Assembly: GCA_005281725.1 (NCBI GenBank)
Contig: SSBO01000002.1
Span: 2,087,588 to 2,115,224 of the forward strand
Direction: 5' to 3'
DNA length: 27,637 nt
Origin: Wuchereria bancrofti
Taxonomy: Eukaryota > Nematoda > Chromadorea > Rhabditida > Onchocercidae
Below, one piece after another: positions 1 through 9,693 of this stretch (the stretch's first letter is position 1; the number at the start of each line of letters is the position of its first letter). Under the pieces are notes generated by a model that saw only the letters and a program-made list of their open reading frames with translations, did not search any database and was not told the origin of the DNA. A program made the translations under genes and the position numbers.

Positions 1-92
1 AAATAAATGAATCAATAAACAAAAATATATACATGTCCACATAATTTATCGTTTTTTTCATTTATTCGCTTGCTGAGTAATTTATCCATCCG

Positions 93-111
93 TTTATTTA
101 TTTATTTATTT
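93..111. repeat. TTTA microsatellite
   Basis: Nearly five uninterrupted TTTA units in an AT-rich context. Confidence 0.85.
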
Positions 112-530
112 GGTTAATTATTTACACTCGAACTTGTTTACATGTCGCATTACGCCAGCAAAAGAATCATTCGACAGCAACGCACATACGATATTATCAC
201 TTTATCCTACTAAAACAACACAAATCACAAAACAGTAATTAATCCTTTTCACTAATCGCTGTGTGTACTTTTTCATTCCAAATCAAATAACACTTTCCAA
301 CTAAATACTTTATCAGTAAACAAAACGTCAGTAAGCTTCCCCTTCACCCATTAGCACACTTACGTATACGAATTAACTTACCTTGCACAGGTAGCACTGC
401 CAATGAATGTTTATCGCAATAGGAAGAGTATTAGTTGTAAGTATAAAGTAATGCATAAATCATCTAAAAGAAGCAATGTTGTTAGACTGCAGAAACAGAA
501 AGGAAAACAAAAATAAATGATGTAAGTCTC

Positions 531-564
531 ATTTTCAAAAAAGAAAAATTTTCAAAAAAGAAAA
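531..564. repeat. Perfect 17-bp tandem duplication
   Basis: The unit ATTTTCAAAAAAGAAAA occurs at 531-547 and again directly at 548-564 without mismatch. Confidence 0.85.
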
Positions 565-795
565 AAATCGGAAACGAAATTCGAAAGCGATGAAACGCAC
601 ACTTTAATGCATGAAAAATAATAGCGAAATGATATAATCAACATTATTAGAGAATGAAAAAAGAGGAAAAATTCCAATCATTCATCCTTCCAACCATAAA
701 TATTAGATAAAAGTATAGCACGGCCCGTGGACAATTCCAATAGTTCAATATGTCAACTTCAAAGTATCACTCATTTCTTCAATTCAAAAATAAAT

Positions 796-880
796 TATTA
801 CTACTATTACTGTCATCGTTATCACACTATCATTTACTATTATCATTTGTTATTACTATCACTGTTATTGTCATTATTAT
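796..880. repeat. Interrupted ATT/ACT/ATC triplet tract
   Basis: Imperfect trinucleotide array of ATT, ACT, ATC and GTT units. It creates a low-complexity ORF that is probably not translated. Confidence 0.6.
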
Positions 881-1156
881 TGTTAGTACGAATTTTACAT
901 CTTTAAAATTAACAAAACTATATGCCATCTGTTTGAGAATTCTGTTTGTAATCCTTGAAATTCGGACTTATTATTTGGTAGGACGGCTAATTAACTATCA
1001 GAATAATGCATTTATAATGTAAAGGAATTACGGTAACAGCAAATACGGTATTTATTTGATAAGAAAGGAACGGAATGCATTTATTAGTGAGAGAAAATAA
1101 GATTATAAATTGAAAGTTAGATAAGTTAAGTACGAGATTTGCAGTGATATATTGGT

Positions 1157-1203
1157 AGAAGGGGAAAGAGAGAGAGGGAGGGAGAGAGAGGGAGAGAGAG
1201 AGA
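1157..1203. repeat. GA-rich microsatellite
   Basis: Purine-only tract of GA dinucleotides broken by GGGA units, about 47 bp. Confidence 0.85.
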
Positions 1204-1506
1204 AGTAATAAAGGAAAAGAGAGTGAATGGACAAAAAACGTTTGTTGGCCAAAAGTATTTGTTAGGCCTAAAAGAGAAATAAAAGTACAAAACAGACACA
1301 GACATACACTCAGTCACTCACTCATAAATGAATATGAAATGATGGCAAAGATCCGATTTGTTCGTAGCAAATAGCACAAAAAGAGCTTTAATGAAGGAAA
1401 AAGTACTCTTTCATCATTAAAATAGCCAAATCTACTGAAAGTGAAATTTACCATTGTAAAAGGAAATAATCAATAAAAGCTATTAAATGACAGTTAGCAA
1501 GCAAAA

Positions 1507-1547
1507 CATGCATACACATACACGCACATGCACACATACACATACAG
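1507..1547. repeat. CA-rich tract (left arm of an imperfect inverted repeat)
   Basis: Alternating CA/TA/CG dinucleotides. The tract is roughly the reverse complement of the GT-rich tract at 1590-1632, about 42 bp away. Confidence 0.75.
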
Positions 1548-1589
1548 AGATGGTTAGTTTGGGCGCTGTCTGTGAATGATCGATTGTTG

Positions 1590-1632
1590 TATGTGTGTGT
1601 GTGTATGTGTGTGTATGTGTGTATGTGTGTGG
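1590..1632. repeat. GT microsatellite (right arm of an imperfect inverted repeat)
   Basis: GT repeats with regularly spaced AT interruptions (GTGTAT periodicity). Could pair with the CA-rich tract at 1507-1547. Confidence 0.85.
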
Positions 1633-1747
1633 TTGGTAGGAAGAGGAATGGATAAAGTTGGAATTTGGAATGGAAGATTTAGTAGTAACACAAGTGGTTC
1701 GCACAATGTATGTAAGCTATGCTTATAGCTCATTAGTGTCGTTATTG

Positions 1748-1780
1748 TCATCCGGAAGCTATTTTCATCCGGAAACTATT
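1748..1780. repeat. Short tandem duplication with TCATCCGGAA core
   Basis: Two adjacent copies of a 16-17 bp unit (TCATCCGGAAGCTATT, then TTCATCCGGAAACTATT). A partial third core, GTCCGGAAAA, lies near 1804. Confidence 0.7.
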
Positions 1781-2355
1781 GCAGCATGCAAAGATCCGAC
1801 TCTGTCCGGAAAATTAGCTAATTAGACAGGAATGATACTGTCACCGATGATGGAAAAGTATGGCTTATTGTCACACCTGTAAGCAACGACGTATCAAAGA
1901 TTTTCATTTGTGACACTACGAAATGCTGCAATCAACTTGGATTATAATTACTGTTCAGAAATGTTTTTAAAAAGTTTTTCACAAAGTGTGTCTGTGTGTA
2001 TTATCATTTTATCAGTTAGTTCTATTCACATTATACTATTACAGTCTATCTCATTAGCATATTTTTGTTAAATCATGGAGTAAATAGGATAATCATTAAG
2101 TAATTTGTGACTTAGCTAATTAAATGAAAAGTTTAAAAATTGAGAAAAATAAATGAAACGTCAAAATAAGGAATGTTGTATTATCTCATCAATATATCAA
2201 CAAAAATTGTCACAAAAATTATCCTATAATTTTATTTATAAACCACAAAAATAAATTTAATAATTTATTATATTTGAATGAGTTGAGACGTATAATGAAT
2301 GCATGCTTGCTCAACAATAAAATTATCTTTGTAACTATTAATATTGTTATTAATT

Positions 2356-2387
2356 ATTATTTCACGTTAAAGATTATTTCACGTTAA
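2356..2387. repeat. 15-bp tandem repeat
   Basis: ATTATTTCACGTTAA at 2356-2370 and again at 2373-2387, separated by 2 bp. No function is evident. Confidence 0.8.
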
Positions 2388-4469
2388 TATTGCTAAATAA
2401 CGCGATTACTTCAAACTTGTTTAATGAATGCTACTTGTAAGCTTTGCAATTTATCAAAGCAAACTTTAGATCAATCTTTAAAGAAAAAAAAAAGACAGAT
2501 ATTGCTTAGAGAATGATAAAGACGAAAGGTTAACGCTGTTAAAAATGCGATCTATGTTAATTATATAATAACTGTTATTAGCTGCATCTATAGTTTCTCA
2601 TTCTAGGTGGACAGAGTGTAGTGTTGTTGATAAATTGAATTATTTTCGAAAAATTACACAAAGTTTATCGTTCATCCATAAATAACTGAGCAATTGTTAT
2701 GAGTTTGAGATGTAAAAGTCATATGAACAAAGCTTATACTTTTTTTTTTCTTTTTTTTTTTTTGTGGATAAAGAGATGACATAGACACATAGCATAGCGA
2801 TTTGTATAAGAAAGAAAAGTTGAAATCTTTGATGTTGAAAATATTATGGTGGCATGAGTGAATGAGTTGCTAATTCAATAAAATAGACCAGTCGTTGTTA
2901 GTGTGAAAGTGGTATTTTCGAGATTATTGACTTCAAGCAAATATGACAACACTCTCGTTTATCTATTATTGAGATTAGAAGAGTGACAATGTGACATTTT
3001 CACTGCATGAATCGATTAATCATTTTTTCATTTTTGAGTCTTCCATGTTTCATCGAGTGTATATCTATCGGGCCGTGTTAATTCAGTAATTATCGCATTT
3101 GACCAGGGGATATCAGTTGGTGATAACCTATTGAGTGTTTATGGGTTTGTTTTTTTTTTTGAAGGAAGGTGACAGTGGTGTGTTTATCATTTTACGCCTC
3201 CTATTATCATATCATTTTCTGTTTGTTATGGATGAGTTATTTATAAGTATTGGCATACCTTCTGCTTATCCAATAAAGATATTTTGTTACTGTGCAGTGT
3301 TCATCGTTAATTAGTTTATTTCTCCAACGCTTCACAATGATTGTAACATCTTATGTATTTGAGAGAAAAATAAAAGAATGAGGGATAATTTAAATGTAAG
3401 GATGGTTGGGTGTTGTTAGACAAGTGAAGTCTGAATGATGTTCCGGGAGAGAAGCAAGAGGTACGAATGATGAAAATGGGTAAGTAGAGTGATAGTTAAA
3501 CGAGGAAACAGGGTTAAAGCAGCATTAATTGATCAGTCTCGTCTGTCCAGTTAGAAAATTAGTCCTGCAAAGTTGAGAGAAGATAAGTTTCAGACATGTC
3601 TTTGAATTAGAACTGATGAGTTGACAACACTGGCTTTTACTCTTAACGCGGTGTGTTATAGTTTAATGCAATTATTGTTTACTTTTAGCTACATTTCATC
3701 CATATTTTCAGTGGGTTCTGTCGATCGATTAAGTTTTTCCAAATTTCAATCCTTTAAATTATCAAAGTTATCAAAATATACGCAACACTGTTATCACCTC
3801 TCTTATATTAAGCAATTTAAAGTAAGATTATAGCTATATTTGATACGTTTATTATTCTAATGAGATAAGTTCCAATAGTTTCTTTCAACAGAGTGTTTAA
3901 AGTTTTTGTTGTCATATATTGGTTTATCATCAGTTAGTCGAAAATTAATAACATTATATCCCTCCTTGTATACTTATTGTGATTCATATAATTGACATTA
4001 GGGTTGATTATTCATTGGCTATTTCTTGAAAGGATTAAAGGTATCTGTGTTATACAGTCATACACTGGTACCAAAAAAGCGGTGAAGTTTGGTAATTTGA
4101 GTGAATTTAGTTGAATCTAATGTTTTGCTTCCTACTTAATTGCCAAAAGCTACTTTTAAATTTTAGAGCTTTAAAGTCAGAAATTGAACGGAAGTTCGTG
4201 TAATCCCCGTACTTCGAGGGCTAATTTTGTCAAAATATTTGCTTCAGATAATGATTTGAATAAGTAATTTGAGCCATGATATTCTCAAGCTAGAAAACAC
4301 GACATTAAAAAAAAATGCCGTTTTCAATGTCGTATTTTCTGTATTCAATGCAGTTTTTTTCCCTTAGTTCTAATCCATCTTTTGAAAATTCGGGCAGATG
4401 ACTATTTTATTACCAATAAAAAGCGTCCATCGTCACATACTATTTCGTAATAACTTTGAGCAGAATTTT

Positions 4470-4485
4470 TTATTCTACTTTGCAG
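4470..4485 (+). promoter_or_regulatory. Putative spliced-leader acceptor of the PIP4K gene
   Basis: A pyrimidine-rich run ending in TTTGCAG lies 2 bases before the start codon at 4488. No upstream coding exon with a matching donor is apparent. In nematodes this arrangement usually marks a trans-splice site and gives a very short 5' UTR here. Whether SL1 or another leader is used cannot be seen from the DNA. Confidence 0.55.
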
Positions 4486-4487
4486 AG

Positions 4488-7400
4488 ATGTCTACGAAGA
4501 AAAAAACACCACGTAAAGGAAAGAGGGGAAAAGGAAAAGTTTTGGTACCGAAGTGGAAATTATTTCGAGCCAAGGAACCACTTCTTTCGGTATTCATGTG
4601 GGGAGTGAATCATTCGGTAAATAGTTCCCATTCTTATTAACAATATTTTGTCGTTTCTGAATCTTTATGTTATCTTTGAATTATTTCAGGCTAAAACAAA
4701 ACATTCAATTTTCATAATTGTTGGGGCTTATTTTGCTTTTCAGATCTTACTCAAAAATCAAGTAATAGATTAATCACTATGTAGACAAATGAACACGATT
4801 GTTTGCATGGCGATTGATTTATTAGTGATTTTATTACAAATGAAATGTTTCATGAAAAACTGGCATATGAAATTTGGACAGTTAGCACAGAAACATTGCT
4901 TTAAGAAGTGTAAGACATAATTAGCAAAGCTTTAAGACAATATATTATGTTACAGATCAGTGAATTACTGCATGTTCCACCTCCAGGATTGCTGATGCCG
5001 GATGATTTTAAAGCCTCGATTAAAATTAAAATTGACAATCATTTCTTTAACAAGTAAGATCAACTTGTGTGCATTACAAGCAAATTTTCCATCTGAAATC
5101 TAACTCTAACTTCAGTCATCTGGATTGTCCATTTAGTTTTGTGCTGTACATCTTTCTTGTTACCTCATTGCATGTCGGACAGTATTAGTATAGTCACAAG
5201 ATTACAAAAAATCTAGTATGACCGTGTCACTGAACAGATTCACGATCAAAATCAATTGAAAACAGAAAATATATTGCGTAAGTAATGCAGCATAAGTATC
5301 GGAGTTTATATTGTTTCAGAGATAATATGCCAAGCCATTTCAAGATCAAAGATTATTGCCCTAATGTGTTCCGAAATCTTCGAGACCATTTTGGTGTTGA
5401 TCAAAACGAATATTTAGTAAGTTTAATCATTTATCAGTTAGTTCCACCATTATTTATGGATTCTTCTGAGTGATATGAAGAGAGAAAAGTTGAAGTAAGA
5501 ATATTAACGGAATTTATTGTGTAGTTCACCAATTTTTTGTCTTTGCAGCGTTCGTTAACATATAGTGAACCGGAACCAGAGCAGGATCAAGTAGACAAAA
5601 GTGGCTCACGTTTGTTTGTTTCACATGATAAGAAATTTGTGATAAAATCAATGGATTCAGAAGCAGTTGCCGAATTGCACTCAGTTCTCAGATCGTATCA
5701 CGAAGTACATTATATTAATAAGATTTAATAACAGATCTTGCGAAGTTAATAAGACTTTATACTTGGTTTTGCAATAATTATCAGAATTTTAAAGCTTAAA
5801 ATCTATCAAGAAAAGACTTAGAAGGATTTTTTCGTAGTAGTTGATCGTAGGGAACGTTGTTATGAAATTTGGTGAAATTTGAGCTAAGGATGTTTAGTTT
5901 GAATAGTTCCAGCCCTTTGTATTTTTCGCATGCAGTCTCATGAAATTTTATACTTGTTATTTCAGTATGTAGTAGAAAAACATGGCAAAACCTTACTTCC
6001 ACAGTTTTTGGGTCTATATCGTCTCACTGTTGATGGTAATGAAACATATTTGATTGTAATGCGTAATATCCTTGGTCGAAAATATGCAGTCCATCGTAAA
6101 TATGATTTGAAGGTATGTTTTAAATCAATGTTTTCTTCGACAATTTAACCGATAAATTGATTTAAAAAAATTAGGTGATGTAGAAGCTCATCTAGAGGGA
6201 TTGATTCAGTGTGCATTTAACCACTAGTAGAGAAACGACCTGACTGTATGCTCCATATATTGTTATATAAAACATATTCAATTGGAGTTTCGAAATATAA
6301 CTGAATTTGTCCATTTTCAACTATTTATTAAGAAGGTTTTACAAATTCCTGAAATAAATTGAGTTTCGGATTGTCATTAATTTTCATTAACTTTTTACGT
6401 ATCAGTTTATCAAATTTTTGAGAAATTTGGTAGTATCAGGTGTTGTCAAATATTGTCAGATAAATATTCTCCGAAATTTCCAGTTAGTCGTGAATATGTT
6501 GCTATATGTTTGTCGACAACGTCTTAAATTTATTTCAAAAAGCTGAAAAATGAATTCTCAAATATCTGAAGATGCAGTGCATCGAATGAACACACATCTC
6601 TTGCAAATTTGTTTGGAGATGTTTGCAATGCACATCTAGGTATATTTTAACGTAATAACACTCTTTCCATTCAATATCTTTATAGGGTTCAACTGTACAG
6701 CGACAAGCAACTGATAAGGAAAAAACGAAAGAACTTCCAACACTTAAAGTTAGTTACTGTCATTTTTTTTACAGAATTTTTTGAAAACATATAATTTGGT
6801 CCAAACAGAGATGCATATGATTTTTTAATTAAGGATAATGATTTCTTGGAAGATAAATACAAATTAATACTACCGACTGATGCGCGTGAAAAATTACTTT
6901 CAATGTTACGTGATGATGCCGAATTCTTAGCAAGAATGCACTTAATGGATTATTCGCTTCTTGTTGGTTAGTTTCTAACTTAAAATTTAAAAAAAAAGCA
7001 CGAAAGTAAAGGGACATCATATTGTAATTTTTATAGATACTTTATAATTTTTATTTTCTTTTTCTGTTTCAGGTATCCATGATATGGACAAGGGTGGACA
7101 AGAGGCAGCAGCTCAACAACCAGCTGAACCTTCTGAAGGTGAAATTTCGGGTGATGAACTTGTTCCAACGCCACCGGATTCACCTCTGCCATTAACGGGT
7201 GCATTTGCCCCAATTCCATCCGGTGGACCAGATCTTGATGACGAGTTTTATGCAATCCCAAGTAGTCCAGGTGAATTTTACTCTACACTGTTTGAACATT
7301 GAGACTTATATAAAATGAGTTTTCTTTTTGTTATTCTTACCGTTGAGTTTGGAAAAGGCAGATGTAACATAAAAAAAGCGAGCGAAAGGCATCTTCGATA

Positions 7401-8033
7401 CAGGATTTGATGACATTTTGATACAACTTATCAACTTTTAGTTTGTCTTATAGATCTTAACTGCAACAGATAAATTTTCAGAAAGCGATAAACGATTAAT
7501 ATATTTCATTGGCCTTGTGGACATCCTCACTTATTACGGAGTTAAAAAGAAAACCGCGTCAGCTGCTAAAGCTGTTAAGTATGGTTCAGATGCGGATAAT
7601 ATATCAACGGTGAAACCTGATCAGGTAGCAAATTTTACGGTCCTTCGGATTTTATAAGTGTCTATAGTTTTCCGGACTTTCCGAAATAATTCATTACCGA
7701 TTCCGTAAAACAATTTGTCAAATATTTTCATAATTAATTATCTTTGTAATACCACTATGTTATCTGGTTATGTACATTTTTATTGCGAGGTTGTTTCGCT
7801 TCATTTACCTTAATTCTTAGAATTCAATAGGTGTTATTTTGCATTAAAACTGTTGTTTGGAATTACTGTTCCCATACAAAGCTTCATCATAGTTTTTTTT
7901 TTCTTTTGAGTAAAATATATTAATAATATTGCTTCAGCCTCAATTTTTTTTTTTGCAGTATGCGCGCCGATTACTTGATTTCGTAAGCAATGCGGTCAAT
8001 TATAGCGCGGAATCAGCGGCGGTAACCCGTTAG
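4488..8033 (+). CDS. ppk-2: Phosphatidylinositol 5-phosphate 4-kinase (type II PIP kinase)
   Basis: Ten exons: 4488-4616, 4956-5053, 5320-5416, 5549-5704, 5966-6112, 6686-6748, 6834-6966, 7073-7270, 7482-7624, 7959-8033. All phases fit, giving 412 aa against about 406-421 in animal PIP4K2. The enzyme is expected to phosphorylate PI5P to PI(4,5)P2 on internal membranes. The N-terminal [39 protein letters not shown] (about 78-97), the ATP-site lysine of FVIK (K141), [11 protein letters not shown] (from 268) and VDIL (D354) match the type II family. A Pro/acid-rich insert with TPPDSP precedes the last two exons. In the activation loop, KKK (362-364) is followed by TAS; Ala366 sits where type II enzymes carry the specificity alanine, by recalled alignment. 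One oddity: YYG replaces the usual HYD before KKK. The intron-6 acceptor is AATTAAG, weaker than the others. Confidence 0.93.
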
Positions 8034-8996
8034 CAGATCAATTCGAATGATGCAGTTTTACAGCACTTTCTTTTCAACACATTTCTTCTCACATATTCGA
8101 GGTTCTCAAAAAAAAAAAAACTTTACTGCTTGTCGTGGTTGCAGCAATCCGTAAAACAGTGCTATAATACTGTGCCGTTTGAAGGTAGCTCGCACTTTCG
8201 CTTTCATTTGATTAGTAATAGATTTCTGAAGAGTTTTCGGAAAACTATAAGTTTTCAGTAAAATATAGAATTTAGTTTTTATTCAGAGAGACATAACTTA
8301 CGTAGAAGAGTATTTATTCATTCCTACGTATACTGTAATTATATTTATACTTTATTTTTCGATCTCTGACTAGTAATTTTGTCTTTTTTATTCCGCTCAA
8401 TAACATCGCTTTGCTTATGGCTGCGAGAGCTGTTTGACTTGCGTTGCATTACTTTTCATACAAACATTGATGTTTGTGCATGCATACCTGTGATTTCAGT
8501 GAATTAAAAAAAAAATAAAACAATGGTTAGAAAGAAGGGATAATATCATTTTGTTTTATATTTCTTACTCAGTCGGTAAAAACTTGTCTTTGAAAGCTTT
8601 TAACAATCGTTTTATATACACTATATATGCTGCGGAGTTTACGTGTGCAGATTACTTACTGTAATTGGATTTTTTTTTTTGCCCAGTAAACAAGTTTTTC
8701 TCGTTCGATATATTTGACTTAATCTTTTTTCCCATCATTACAATCTGTTTTCATTTCATTTGGTAGTGTTGATGTTTTTTTTGTACATATTTATTATTAA
8801 GTTTATATTTGTATAAGCTTGCAGCTGTCATGTTGTTTTTTTTTTTCAATTTGGTCTATTTTCACGAGCATGTTCGTCCATTCTAATTCCATTAGTATTT
8901 ATCTTTGTATTGTTAACTTTCGATAAAGTATATTGAAAGTCTAAATTCTAAAAAGAATTCGTTCTTTTCTCTGCGTTTCATGCGCCTATTAATTGC
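8034..8996. other. 3' flank of the kinase gene
   Basis: AT-rich and T-run rich. No coding gene seen. It probably holds the kinase 3' UTR. Confidence 0.6.
8514..8519 (+). terminator. Candidate polyadenylation signal AATAAA of the kinase gene
   Basis: Exact AATAAA about 480 bases past the kinase stop codon at 8031-8033, inside an A-rich run, so it may be coincidental. Confidence 0.3.
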
Positions 8997-9086
8997 TTGG
9001 TTTATTTAGTTCAAGTCTTCAAATTATTATCGCAAGAGATTAACGTAGTTAATAAAATCATAAACATCTGTTCTAAAAGTAGAAAA

Positions 9087-9266
9087 ATGTCAACCACGAG
9101 CATAAGTCTCGATTATTGTGAATCTGAAATTATCGTATTACAAAAAGACACTGACAGGTTCATTTGTAGTGCGAAATCCTTGCAAAAATTATTGGTGGAA
9201 AAGAGAAATCAAAACAGCGATAAAATATGTGGTCTTCGACAAATGAAGATTCTATTCAACGCTTAG
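9087..9266 (+). CDS. Small ORF of unknown function (59 aa)
   Basis: I do not recognise this product. The first ATG after two acceptor-like sites (TTTATTTAG ending about 9009, AAAAGTAG ending about 9086) opens a 59-codon frame. The frame is open further upstream, back to about 8953, so roughly 105 codons lack a stop in AT-rich DNA. The peptide starts MSTTSISLDYCESE and is rich in Lys, Gln and Asp with Leu/Ile spacing (LQKLLVEKRNQNSDK), which suggests a short helical or coiled-coil protein. A shifted frame stays open past the stop (about 23 codons to TAA near 9290), so an unrecognised splice or a frameshift could extend it. It lies between two same-strand genes, about 300 bases before the kinesin start. 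It could be chance or a decayed gene. Confidence 0.3.
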   Translation: MSTTSISLDYCESEIIVLQKDTDRFICSAKSLQKLLVEKRNQNSDKICGLRQMKILFNA

Positions 9267-9417
9267 ATTTCCTTAACGAGCATGAAAATATTTAAAGGGA
9301 AAAAAAAATGAACTTATCACAGATGAATTATAGAACACCCAAGCGATAGAAATCCGTGTATTTGTCAATCTTAATCAGTATTTTTTTTTTTATCTGCAAA
9401 TATACGCGAAAATATAT

Positions 9418-9693
9418 TTACATGATTTCATCTATAGTAAGTGATATGCGTGAAGAGTGGACGTGACGTGTAGCCTCACGTTCAAATTGTACCATAAATT
9501 CCTGTTCGTTTGATTTTAAGTTGCGGTTTTCCTCACTGTGTGTTTGTAGACTTCTCAGGGTAACGGTTGATGGAGGTGACGGAAGTAGATAATGTTCGCG
9601 TGGTAGTTCGTTGTAGACCTTTGAGTCGTATAGAACTTGAACAAGGCTATCAAAAAATTGTAACCGTGGAGAGCGCCAACAACTCTGTCTCCG
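9418..9693 (-). other. Long antisense open frame overlapping kinesin exon 1
   Basis: Reading leftward from 9693, 91 codons are free of stops and end at TAA (9418-9420). The right half is antisense to the certain kinesin exon 1. The left half (about 9418-9569, about 50 codons) lies outside it, is less AT-rich than its surroundings, and encodes a charged, coiled-coil-like stretch (SEENRNLKSNEQEFMVQFER). An acceptor-like TTTTTTGATAG ends opposite 9647. The only methionines are near the end, so it would have to be an internal or terminal exon. No partner exons were found. It could be chance. Confidence 0.2.
9543..9558 (+). promoter_or_regulatory. Putative spliced-leader acceptor of the kinesin gene
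   Basis: TTTGTAGACTTCTCAG ends 11 bases before the kinesin ATG at 9570, and no upstream coding exon is needed. This fits a trans-splice site with an 11-base 5' UTR. Confidence 0.5.

Larger units (their letters stand above)
1..4469. other. AT-rich non-coding region with simple repeats
   Basis: No convincing coding gene is visible here. The ORFs present are low-complexity (for example 750-1022, made of ATT/ACT triplets) or translations of CA/GT repeats (1483-1751, minus). The region holds several microsatellites and short tandem duplications, listed separately. It may include the promoter and outron of the kinase gene at 4488. A good donor-like GTAAGT lies on the minus strand near 378-384, behind a short open stretch, but nothing else supports an exon there. 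Confidence 0.6.

Noticed and set aside
310..520. Possible minus-strand exon with an HWQCYLCK (LIM-like HxxCxxC) end and a strong GTAAGT donor
   Set aside because: The frame is closed by a stop a few codons upstream, no preceding CxxC half is present, and no further exons were found.
750..1022. 90-codon ORF on the plus strand
   Set aside because: Built mostly from a degenerate ATT/ACT triplet tract; hydrophobic low-complexity peptide with no gene-like context.
1483..1751. Minus-strand ORFs rich in His-Thr
   Set aside because: They are direct translations of the CA/GT microsatellites, with no splice context or family match.
3621..3833. 70-codon plus-strand ORF
   Set aside because: No acceptor, donor or similarity; length is near chance expectation in this sequence.
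5796..6002. Minus-strand ORF across a PIP4K intron and exon 5
   Set aside because: Overlaps a certain coding exon in antisense and spans its splice acceptor; no independent support.
7031..7261. Minus-strand ORF opposite PIP4K exon 8
   Set aside because: Entirely antisense to a well-supported coding exon; His/Val-rich shadow translation.
9087..9266. Similarity of the small ORF to IFT20
   Set aside because: Only scattered residues align by recall; too weak to name a function despite the neighbouring kinesin-II gene.
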